Assembly (NCBI GenBank): GCA_028291285.1
Contig: JAQGIJ010000283.1
Coordinates: forward strand, 1 to 6,537
From: Phenylobacterium sp.
GTDB taxonomy: Bacteria; Pseudomonadota; Alphaproteobacteria; Caulobacterales; Caulobacteraceae
Direction: 5' to 3'
Length of the DNA stretch: 6,537 nucleotides
Part shown: positions 1 to 6,155 of the stretch, piece by piece
Layout of the letters: every line of letters begins with the position of its first letter
Numbering within the stretch: the stretch's first letter is position 1
The notes under the pieces: generated by a model
What the model was told of the DNA's origin: nothing
The model's database searches: none
The model's input: the letters and a program-made list of their open reading frames with translations, nothing else
Position numbers and translations under genes: made by a program

Positions 1-15
1 GGCCGCGCCGGCTGA
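1..15 (+). CDS. Possible last codons of an upstream gene (truncated by window)
   Basis: Reading from position 1 in frame 1 gives Gly-Arg-Ala-Gly followed by TGA at 13-15, ten bases before the GTG start of the efflux pump gene. In the usual order of such operons the gene before an EmrB-type pump encodes the HlyD/EmrA-type membrane-fusion protein, so this could be its C-terminus. Four codons cannot identify a protein. The call rests only on the position of the stop codon and on known operon order, so it is weak. Confidence 0.2.
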   Translation, partial: GRAG

Positions 16-20
16 CGAGG
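14..20 (+). promoter_or_regulatory. Ribosome binding site deciding the GTG start of the MFS pump
   Basis: GACGAGG ends five bases before GTG at 26-28 and is a reasonable Shine-Dalgarno match (GAGG at 17-20). It matters because the pump's reading frame stays open back to the window edge, so the start is not fixed by an upstream stop. The site and the possible upstream stop at 13-15 both favour the GTG. Confidence 0.5.
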
Positions 21-25
21 ATTCC

Positions 26-1558
26 GTGAGCGTCGCCGACGAAGCGGATGCGCCGAACCGCATCCCGATCACCGTCTGCATCATGCTGGCCACGGTGATG
101 AATGCGCTGGACACCACCATCGCCAACGTCGCCCTGCCGCACATCCAGGGCAGCGTCTCGGCCAGCGCCGACCAGATCACCTGGGTGCTGACCTCCTATA
201 TCGTGGCCACCGCCATCGCCACGCCGCTGACCGGCTGGCTGACCGAGCGGTTCGGCCGCAAGCACCTGTTCCTGGTCGCGATCGGCGGCTTCACCGTAGC
301 CTCCATGCTCTGCGGCATCGCCACAAGCCTGCCGGAGATCGTCGCCTTCCGGCTGCTGCAGGGCCTGTTCGGCGCGCCGCTGGTCCCGCTCTCCCAGGCC
401 CAGCTGCTGGACATCAACCCGCCGGAGCGGCACGGCCAGGCGATGTCCATGTGGGGCGCGGGCACGCTGCTGGGGCCGATCCTGGGACCGGCGCTCGGCG
501 GCTATCTGACCGACCACTTCTCCTGGCGCTGGTGCTTCTACATCAACCTGCCGATCGGCATCCTGGCCTTCGTCGGCGTCTGGATCTTCATCTCCGGCGA
601 CCGCCAGGCGCGGGCCAGGCGGTTCGACTTCCTAGGCTTCAGCATGCTGGCGCTCTTCGTGGGCGCCTTCCAGATGGTGCTCGACCGTGGCCCGAGCCAG
701 GACTGGTTCACCTCCAGCGAGGTCTGGATCGAGACCATCGTGGCGGCCATGGCGCTGTGGATCTTCGTCTTCCACACCGTCACCGCCGAGCGGCCGTTCT
801 TCGACCGAAGGCTGGCCCGCGACGGCAACTTCGTCACCGCCACCATCTTTGGCTTCTTCATCGGCATCCTGCTGTTCTCGACCATGGCGCTGCTGCCGCC
901 GATGCTGCAGGGCTTGCTGGGCTATCCGGTGCTGGCCTCGGGCCTGGTGATGATGCCGCGCGGCATCGGCTCGCTGGTGGCGATGCTGCTGGTGGGGCGG
1001 CTGGTGGGGCGCATCGACACCCGCCTGATCCTGATCGTCGGCCTGGCCATCAGCGCCTTCTCGCTGTGGGAGATGATGCACTTCGATCTTTCCATGGATA
1101 GCCGGCCAGTGATGGTCTCGGGCGTCATCCAGGGGCTGGGCATGGGGCTGATCTTCGTGCCGCTGTCGACGCTGGCCTTCGCCACCATCTCGCCGTCGCT
1201 GCGTCCGGAGGGCTCGGCGGTCTACACCCTGGTGCGCAGCCTGGGCTCCAGCGTCGGCATCTCGCTGATGCAGGCGCTGCTCACCCAGCGCGCCCAGACG
1301 ATGCACGCCTCCCTCGCGGCGCACGTGATCCCGAGCGATCCGGTCGTGCGCTCGGCCCTGGGCGCGATGCTCAACCCGGCCTCGCCGGCCGGCGCGGCGG
1401 CCCTGGACGCGGAGATCAACCGACAGGCGCTGATGGTCGCCTACGTCGACGACTACAAAGTCATGTTCGTCATCACCCTGATCTGCATGCCGATGCTGCT
1501 GTTCATGCGCAAGCCGAGAAGCGCCGGCGGAGAGCCCTTTCATGCCGCAGTCGAGTAG
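26..1558 (+). CDS. DHA2 family MFS multidrug efflux transporter (EmrB/QacA type)
   Basis: This is an inner-membrane proton-driven drug exporter of 510 residues, the usual length for 14-helix DHA2 pumps. The family signatures are in order: motif D1 LDTTIANVALP (residues 28-38), motif A GWLTERFGRKHLF (70-82), motif B RLLQG (109-113) and antiporter motif C GPILGPALGG (150-159). Hydrophobic helices continue to about residue 494. A long, more polar loop (about 420-475) precedes the last helix, as is typical of EmrB-like proteins. The GTG start follows a GAGG site, but the frame is open upstream, so a slightly longer N-terminus is possible. The 3' end overlaps the outer-membrane lipoprotein gene by 17 bases, which implies one operon and a tripartite pump. 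The substrate cannot be told from sequence. Family is very secure; the exact start is moderately secure. Confidence 0.95.
   Translation: MSVADEADAPNRIPITVCIMLATVMNALDTTIANVALPHIQGSVSASADQITWVLTSYIVATAIATPLTGWLTERFGRKHLFLVAIGGFTVASMLCGIATSLPEIVAFRLLQGLFGAPLVPLSQAQLLDINPPERHGQAMSMWGAGTLLGPILGPALGGYLTDHFSWRWCFYINLPIGILAFVGVWIFISGDRQARARRFDFLGFSMLALFVGAFQMVLDRGPSQDWFTSSEVWIETIVAAMALWIFVFHTVTAERPFFDRRLARDGNFVTATIFGFFIGILLFSTMALLPPMLQGLLGYPVLASGLVMMPRGIGSLVAMLLVGRLVGRIDTRLILIVGLAISAFSLWEMMHFDLSMDSRPVMVSGVIQGLGMGLIFVPLSTLAFATISPSLRPEGSAVYTLVRSLGSSVGISLMQALLTQRAQTMHASLAAHVIPSDPVVRSALGAMLNPASPAGAAALDAEINRQALMVAYVDDYKVMFVITLICMPMLLFMRKPRSAGGEPFHAAVE
1529..1534 (+). promoter_or_regulatory. Ribosome binding site of the NodT-type lipoprotein gene
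   Basis: GGAGAG lies inside the 3' end of the pump gene, seven bases before ATG at 1542. Good spacing plus a lipoprotein signal immediately after that ATG fix the start. The overlap with the pump gene suggests translational coupling. Confidence 0.7.
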
Positions 1559-2993
1559 ACTCCTCCTTCGCCTCGCCGCCGCCGCCTCCGTGCTGGCGCT
1601 CGGCGCCTGCGCGACCGTGGGGCCGAACTTCCAGCGGCCTGCGCCCCCCGCCGGGGTCACGGGCGCGAGCTACGCCATGGCCGGCGACCTCGCGGCGCCG
1701 GGCGTGCAGCTCTCGCCGGAGCTGCGTGCGGCCGGGCCCTGGTGGCTGGCGTTCGGCTCGCCCGAGCTCGACCAGACCGTGCGCCAGGCGCTCGCCGACA
1801 GCCCGACCCTGGCCGAGGCCATCGCCACCCTCGAACGCGCCCGCGCTCACGTCGCCGCCACGTCCGGCGCCCAGGCGCCGCAGGTGGACGCCAACGCCAG
1901 CGCCCAGCGCGAGCGCATCAACATCCAGGCCTTCGGCTTCTCCGGCTTCACGAACCCGACCCTCAACCTGTTCAGCATCGGCGGGTCCGTGTCCTACGAC
2001 CTGGACCTGTTCGGCGGTCGCCGCCGCGCGACCGAGCAGGCCCAGGCCGAGGCCGAAGGCGAGGCGCGGCGCGCCGACGCGGCCTATCTCACGCTCTCCG
2101 GCAACGTCGCGCTGCAGGCGATGCGCATCGCCAGCCTGCGCGCCCAGATCGCCGCGGTGCAGACGGTGGTGGCCGGCGACCAGCAGGTGCTGGACCTGGT
2201 GCGACGCGCCGAACGGGCCGGCGGCGAGGCGCCCTCGGCCATTTCCAGCGGCGAGGCGCAACTGGCCGAGGACCAGGCGCTGCTGCCGCCGCTGACGCGC
2301 GACCTCGACGCCGCGCGCCACCAGATGGCGCTGCTCGCCGGCAAGGCGCCGTCGGCCTGGGCCCCGCCGGACTTCGACCTGGCCAAGCTCACCGCGCCGG
2401 CGACCGTGCCGGTCAGCCTGCCGTCCGAGCTGGTGCGCCGCCGCCCCGACATCCTGGCCGCCGAGGCCGACCTGCACGCCGCCACCGCCGCGGTGGGGGT
2501 CGCCGTGGCCAACCAGTATCCCGACATCAAGCTCTCGGCGAGCCTGACGCAGAGCGCGATCCATCCGGAGAACCTGTTCGGCTATACCGCCAGCGGCTGG
2601 AACATCGGCCCGGGCCTCACCGTCCCGATCTTCCATGGCGGCACGCTCAGGGCTGAGCGCCGGGCGGCCGAGGCCGACGCGCGGGCGTCGATGGCGCGCT
2701 ACCAGCAGACGGTGCTCACGGCCTTCGTCCAGGTCTCCGACGTGCTGGCGGCGCTGGGCTCGGACGAGCAGTCGATCGAGGCCCTGGGCCGCGCCACCAC
2801 GGCCGCCGAGGCCAGCGCACGCGACGCACAGACCGCCTATCGCCTCGGCGGCGGGACCCTGCTGCAGGTGATCGACGCCCAGCGGACGCTCAGCCGCTCC
2901 CGCCGCAACCTGATCCAGGCGCAGGGCCAGCGCTACGCCGACCTCGTGCAGCTCTTCACCGCCACCGCCGCCGACTGGCGCACCGCGACCTGA
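1542..2993 (+). CDS. NodT-type outer-membrane efflux lipoprotein (TolC/OEP superfamily)
   Basis: This is the outer-membrane channel component of a drug efflux pump, 483 residues, a normal length for the NodT/OprM group. A signal peptide with a basic N-terminus and an Ala/Leu-rich core ends in a lipobox LGAC, with Cys23 as the predicted lipidated residue. Ala follows it, so there is no Asp sorting signal, which fits outer-membrane placement. CATVGPNFQRP after the cleavage site is typical of the family. Two outer-membrane efflux domains follow: the first at about 67-265, with WWLAFGSPELD at its start and YDLDLFGG at 152-159, and the second at about 290-480, with the hallmark LPSELVRRRPDI at 293-304 and GVAVANQYPDI at 319-329. 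Ala- and Gln-rich stretches between the strands match the long periplasmic helices. The gene is read with the preceding DHA2 pump. Export substrate is unknown. Confidence 0.95.
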   Translation: MPQSSRLLLRLAAAASVLALGACATVGPNFQRPAPPAGVTGASYAMAGDLAAPGVQLSPELRAAGPWWLAFGSPELDQTVRQALADSPTLAEAIATLERARAHVAATSGAQAPQVDANASAQRERINIQAFGFSGFTNPTLNLFSIGGSVSYDLDLFGGRRRATEQAQAEAEGEARRADAAYLTLSGNVALQAMRIASLRAQIAAVQTVVAGDQQVLDLVRRAERAGGEAPSAISSGEAQLAEDQALLPPLTRDLDAARHQMALLAGKAPSAWAPPDFDLAKLTAPATVPVSLPSELVRRRPDILAAEADLHAATAAVGVAVANQYPDIKLSASLTQSAIHPENLFGYTASGWNIGPGLTVPIFHGGTLRAERRAAEADARASMARYQQTVLTAFVQVSDVLAALGSDEQSIEALGRATTAAEASARDAQTAYRLGGGTLLQVIDAQRTLSRSRRNLIQAQGQRYADLVQLFTATAADWRTAT

Positions 2994-3007
2994 AGAGGGG
3001 CGAGCTG

Positions 3008-3041
3008 TCCCTTCGCATAAGGGAGGGCGAGGGAGCGCCCT
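3008..3041. terminator. Tandem hairpins at the convergent gene junction (possible bidirectional terminator)
   Basis: Two perfect six-base-pair stems abut in the 49-base gap between converging genes. The first is TCCCTT (3008-3013), five-base loop CGCAT, AAGGGA (3019-3024). The second is AGGGCG (3024-3029), six-base loop, CGCCCT (3036-3041); it can be lengthened with G-T pairs using the bases of the first stem's right arm. They share base 3024, so full versions of both compete. The T-run after the second hairpin on the plus strand is short (TTCT), and none is clear on the minus strand, so this is at best a weak intrinsic terminator. It could instead be a REP-like palindrome. Confidence 0.45.
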
Positions 3042-3042
3042 T

Positions 3043-5070
3043 CTAAGCCCCCGCCCGCGAGGCCTGGCTGGCCGCGGCGGCGACGCGTCCGGTCAGTTCG
3101 GCCATGTGGTCGAAGTCCGCCTCGAAGGCCCCCAGGCCCTGGGTGAGGCCGCGCAGCTCGGCGATCAGCTGCTGGCGCTCGCTCTGGGGCAGATAGGCCT
3201 CGATCCGCTCCCAGCCGCGCCAGTCCTCGCGCGGGCACAGGCCCAGGATCTGGCCGCGCCGGGCGGTCAGCGCCGAGGTCACGTTCGAGGCGCTGGGCGA
3301 GGGCGAATAGACCACCAGCTTCTCGATCGGCTCGAGCAGTATGGTCCCCGACGCCTTCAGCGCCTCCTCGACGGCCAGCCGCCCGGCGGTGCGGAAGGCC
3401 ATTTCGGAGCTGTCGACGCTGTGGGTCTGGCCGTCGACCAGGGTCACCTCCAGGTCGGTCACCGGATAGCCCAGCGGCCCCTTGACCAGGCCGTCGCGGA
3501 CGCCGGCCTCCACCGCGGGGATCCATTGCCTGGGCACCGCCCCGCCGACGACCCGCTGCTGGAAGATGAAGCCGGAGCCGCGGGGCAGGGGCTTCACCTC
3601 GATCGTCACGTCGGCGAACTGGCCGTGGCCGCCGGACTGCTTCTTGTGCCGCGCCCGCTGGGTGAGCGCCTTGTGCAGAGTCTCGCGGTACGCGGTCTTC
3701 GGTTGCTCGGTGTCGATATCCACGCCGAACCGGCGCTTCAGACGTTCGAGCGCCAGGCGTACGTGCCCCTCGCCCTGGCCGGCCAGCAGCACCTGATGGC
3801 ACTCGGCGTCATGCGTCAGCGCAAGCCCGGGGTCTTCCTCGATCAGCTTGCCGAGCGCCCCGGAGAGGCGGACGTCGTCCTTCCTCGCCTTGGCGGAGAG
3901 CGCCACGGCGAACAGCGGCCGGCGCACCCGCTGGGCGGCGGCGCCGGTCTGCGGCTTGCCGGTGAGCGAGAGGATCTGTCCGGCCTGGGCCTCATCCACC
4001 TTGCCGATGGCGCAGATGTCGCCGGCCGCTGCGGAGGCGATCTTCTTCAGCGACGCGCCCTGGACGGCGAGGACGCCGCCTGCGCGGCTCTTCTCGCCGT
4101 TCGGCAGGACGAGCTCGGCGCCGTCGTCCAGCTTGCGGCCGAAGGCGCGGGCATAGGCCATCTTGCCGGACTGGCCGGCGTAGGCGGTCTTCAGCACATA
4201 GGCCCCGGCGCCCTCGACGCCGACGCGCGCCGCAGCCCGCTCGGGCAGGGGCGTTTCGTGGCGCAGCGCCTTCAACAGGCGCCCTACGCCGAAGCCGCTC
4301 TGGGCCGAGCCGAAGAAGACCGGGACGATCAGGCCTTCGTTCATCTCCCGCATCAGGTCGGCGAAGACGGCGTCACGGCTGGGCGTCACGTCCGACAGCA
4401 GCTGCTCCAAGAGCTCGTCGTCGAAGTCGGCGATCTGCTCCAGCATGTGGAAGCGCGCCTGGGTCTCCTCGTCGCGCAGCTCGACCGGGATCTCCACCGC
4501 GGGCTCGCCGGGGCGGTAGACGAAGGCGCGCTCCAGCGCCAGGTCGATGTAGCCGTTGACGTGCTCGCCGGCGTAGGTCGGGATCTGGCGCGCCACCAGC
4601 GGCGCGCCGCTGACCGGCGAGAGCGCCTCCAGCAGGTCGGCCAGGTTGCCTCGGGCCTGATCCATCTTGTTGATGAACAGGGCGTGGGGAACGCCCAGCC
4701 GCTCCAGCTCGCGCAGCGTCGGCTGCAGCAGGGCGGCCTTGGCGGGATCGGGCTCGGCCACGACCACGGCGAGGTCCACCGCCGGCAGGGCGGCGTCCAG
4801 GTCGGCGCAGAATTCCAGCGAGCCGGGGCAGTCGATCACGGCGTAGCGGTCGCCCATGAACTCGAAGTCGGCGAGGTTCAGCTCCACCGAATGGCCATGG
4901 GCGCGGGCCTCGGGGCTGGCGTCGCCGATGCGCTCGGCCGCCGCGCCGTCCGGCCGGCGTTCCACCGCGCCGGTGGCGAGCAGCAGGGCTTCGAGGAGTG
5001 TGGTCTTGCCCGCGTTCGTGGGGCCCACGAGCGCCGGGGCGCGCACGGACCCCGCTGTCTGGATCGGCAT
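3043..5070 (-). CDS. Elongation factor G-like translational GTPase (EF-G paralog, EF-G2-like)
   Basis: This is a cytoplasmic ribosome-associated GTPase paralog, 675 residues, slightly shorter than classical EF-G. Visible parts are: P-loop GPTNAGKT (16-23); a switch I region ending ARAHGHS (55-61); G3 DCPGS (80-84); G4 NKMD (134-137); G5-like GSA (254-256); domain II about 286-365; domain III about 385-455; domain IV with HKKQSGGHGQF (475-485) and GGAVPRQWIPAVEAG (509-523); and domain V from about 580 with the signature around RRGQILG (604-610). Two key positions differ from canonical EF-G: the DxPGH histidine is Ser84, and the RGIT motif of switch I is HGHS. I chose ATG at 5068-5070, because GGGAGA lies eight bases upstream and the EF-G homology starts there. 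An in-frame ATG at 5134-5136 would add 22 residues unlike EF-G with no ribosome site. The gene converges on the efflux operon and diverges from the amidase gene. Its cellular role is not known. Confidence 0.92.
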   Translation of the reverse strand: MPIQTAGSVRAPALVGPTNAGKTTLLEALLLATGAVERRPDGAAAERIGDASPEARAHGHSVELNLADFEFMGDRYAVIDCPGSLEFCADLDAALPAVDLAVVVAEPDPAKAALLQPTLRELERLGVPHALFINKMDQARGNLADLLEALSPVSGAPLVARQIPTYAGEHVNGYIDLALERAFVYRPGEPAVEIPVELRDEETQARFHMLEQIADFDDELLEQLLSDVTPSRDAVFADLMREMNEGLIVPVFFGSAQSGFGVGRLLKALRHETPLPERAAARVGVEGAGAYVLKTAYAGQSGKMAYARAFGRKLDDGAELVLPNGEKSRAGGVLAVQGASLKKIASAAAGDICAIGKVDEAQAGQILSLTGKPQTGAAAQRVRRPLFAVALSAKARKDDVRLSGALGKLIEEDPGLALTHDAECHQVLLAGQGEGHVRLALERLKRRFGVDIDTEQPKTAYRETLHKALTQRARHKKQSGGHGQFADVTIEVKPLPRGSGFIFQQRVVGGAVPRQWIPAVEAGVRDGLVKGPLGYPVTDLEVTLVDGQTHSVDSSEMAFRTAGRLAVEEALKASGTILLEPIEKLVVYSPSPSASNVTSALTARRGQILGLCPREDWRGWERIEAYLPQSERQQLIAELRGLTQGLGAFEADFDHMAELTGRVAAAASQASRAGA

Positions 5071-5078
5071 GGTTACGT

Positions 5079-5084
5079 TCTCCC
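5079..5084 (-). promoter_or_regulatory. Ribosome binding site of the EF-G-like gene (decides the start)
   Basis: On the minus strand GGGAGA is followed by the eight-base spacer ACGTAACC and then ATG at 5070. No comparable site precedes the longer in-frame start at 5136. This supports the shorter 675-residue protein. Confidence 0.7.
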
Positions 5085-5323
5085 ATCGGTTCGAGCGCCG
5101 AAGACGCTCCCGAAAATCCCCCGGGTTCAAACGCATCCAAGGCGCGATGACAGACGGTCGCGGACCGATCGATGAAGGGCGCGGCCGCCCTGATGCTCAG
5201 GAGCCTATGCCTCGATCTCGGCGGCGCCTAGCGGCTCGGGGCTCAAGTTTTCGAAGCCCGCCCCTTCGCCAATCACCCCCGCTGTCGCGCGGAAGACTGG
5301 ACGAGGCATGGACAGCAAATCCC

Positions 5324-5329
5324 TATATT
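5324..5329 (+). promoter_or_regulatory. -10-like box just upstream of the amidase gene
   Basis: TATATT differs from TATAAT at one position, and its context CCTATATT loosely matches the Caulobacter-type -10 element GCTANAWC. It is one of the few AT-rich patches in this GC-rich window. Transcription would begin about 5335-5337, only a few bases before ATG at 5340, giving a nearly leaderless transcript. No -35 at normal spacing is visible: TGGACG at 5298-5303 is 20 bases away and TGGACA at 5309-5314 is only 9. Confidence 0.35.
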
Positions 5330-5339
5330 GTCGATCGTC

Positions 5340-6155
5340 ATGAAGGTCGGCCTGGTTCAGACGCGGACGCCCGCCACGCCGCAAGCGGCGCTCGAGCACG
5401 TGCTGCCGCTGGTGCGCCAGGCGGCCGCCCAGGGCGCGCAGCTGATCGCCACGCCGGAGGGCACCAACCTCCTGCAGAAGGACAAGGCCAAGCTCCTGCC
5501 GATGCTGCGGCCGCTGGAGGAGGACCTGGTGGTCGCCGGCCTGCGCCAGGCGGCCCGCGAGCTCGGCGTCACCATCCTGGTCGGCTCGGCGCTGGTGAAG
5601 CGCGCGGACGGCAAGGCCGCCAACCGCCAGGCGCTGATCACCCCGGACGGTGAGATCGCCGCCACCTACGACAAGCTGCACATGTTCGACGTCGACCTGC
5701 CCACCGGCGAGCGGACGCGGGAGAGCGAGACCTACGAGCCTGGCGACCGGGCGGTGACCGCCGAGGCCGCCGGCGCGAAGCTCGGCCTGACGATCTGCTA
5801 CGACCTGCGCTTCCCGGCGCTCTATCGCGCGCTGGCGCTGGCGGGCGCGCAGGTGCTGACCATCCCCGCCGCCTTCACCCGTCCCACCGGCCAGGCGCAC
5901 TGGGAGGTGCTGCTCAGGGCCCGGGCGATCGAGACCGGCAGCTTCGTCCTCGCCCCCGCCCAGGGCGGCAAGCACGAGGACGGCCGCGGCACCTGGGGCC
6001 ATTCGCTGGTCGTGGGGCCGTGGGGCGAGATCCTCGCCCACCTTGACCACGACGATCCGGGCGTGCTTGTGGCCGAGCTCGACCTGGCGGCGGCCGCCAA
6101 GGCCCGCCAGGCCATCCCCGCGCTCGCCAATGCGCGCACCTTCGAAGGACCATGA
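5340..6155 (+). CDS. Nit1/Nit2-type carbon-nitrogen hydrolase, probable deaminated glutathione amidase
   Basis: This cytoplasmic amidase belongs to the nitrilase superfamily, 271 residues, the usual length for Nit1-like proteins. The Glu-Lys-Cys catalytic triad is visible: Glu40 in ATPEG, Lys112 in YDKLHMFDVD, and Cys153 in TICYDLRFP. Further Nit1-like signatures are DLPTGERTRESETYEPGD (119-136), AAFTRPTGQAHWEVLLRARA (177-196) and the C-terminal GHSLVVGPWGE (220-230). Family knowledge points to hydrolysis of deaminated glutathione or a related omega-amide, but other small amides remain possible. I place the start at ATG 5340-5342. A TTG four codons earlier (5328-5330) is in frame but falls within the -10-like box, and neither start has a clear Shine-Dalgarno site. 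The stop overlaps the next start as ATGA at 6152-6155, so the two genes are almost certainly co-transcribed and translationally coupled. Confidence 0.92.
   Translation: MKVGLVQTRTPATPQAALEHVLPLVRQAAAQGAQLIATPEGTNLLQKDKAKLLPMLRPLEEDLVVAGLRQAARELGVTILVGSALVKRADGKAANRQALITPDGEIAATYDKLHMFDVDLPTGERTRESETYEPGDRAVTAEAAGAKLGLTICYDLRFPALYRALALAGAQVLTIPAAFTRPTGQAHWEVLLRARAIETGSFVLAPAQGGKHEDGRGTWGHSLVVGPWGEILAHLDHDDPGVLVAELDLAAAAKARQAIPALANARTFEGP

Larger units (their letters stand above)
5071..5339. other. Divergent intergenic region between the EF-G-like and amidase genes
   Basis: These 269 bases should carry the promoters of both flanking genes. I see no convincing gene here. Visible structure includes the EF-G ribosome site at 5079-5084; two small perfect dyads, CGGTC-GCG-GACCG (5155-5167) and GGGCG-CGGC-CGCCC (5177-5190); a short GCTC-AG-GAGC dyad (5195-5204); and a TATATT -10-like box at 5324-5329. 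No good -35 partner is visible for the box, and no clear promoter is seen for the minus strand. Confidence 0.5.

Noticed and set aside
988..1011. Perfect 12-base tandem duplication GCTGGTGGGGCG within the pump gene, encoding LVGRLVGR
   Set aside because: A GRLVxR motif is normal at this position in EmrB-like transporters (residues 322-329), and the reading frame and length are normal, so it is probably coincidental codon similarity and not a recent expansion.
1503..2636. A 377-codon minus-strand frame opposite the NodT-type lipoprotein gene
   Set aside because: Its composition is dominated by Arg, Gly and Ala with no motif, and the plus strand encodes a full, well-conserved efflux lipoprotein. 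It is a shadow frame.
5071..5136. A 22-residue N-terminal extension of the EF-G-like protein from ATG at 5136
   Set aside because: The extra residues do not resemble EF-G, no Shine-Dalgarno site precedes that ATG, and GGGAGA is correctly placed for the ATG at 5070.
5112..5140. A possible minus-strand promoter for the EF-G-like gene (TTGGAT, 17-base gap, ATTTTC)
   Set aside because: Only the spacing is good. The -35 matches consensus at three positions and the -10 at about one, so it is not supported.
3106..5175. A 689-codon open frame on the plus strand covering almost the whole EF-G-like gene
   Set aside because: It lies antisense to a gene with clear EF-G domains and shows no recognisable domain. 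Its His-, Arg-, Gly- and Leu-rich, low-complexity translation is typical of shadow frames in very GC-rich DNA, where stop codons are rare.
4856..5653. A plus-strand frame running through the intergenic region into the amidase gene, with an internal ATG at 5147
   Set aside because: The translation is rich in Arg, Pro and Ser without any domain, and it overlaps the start of the real amidase in another frame. No ribosome site supports the internal ATG.
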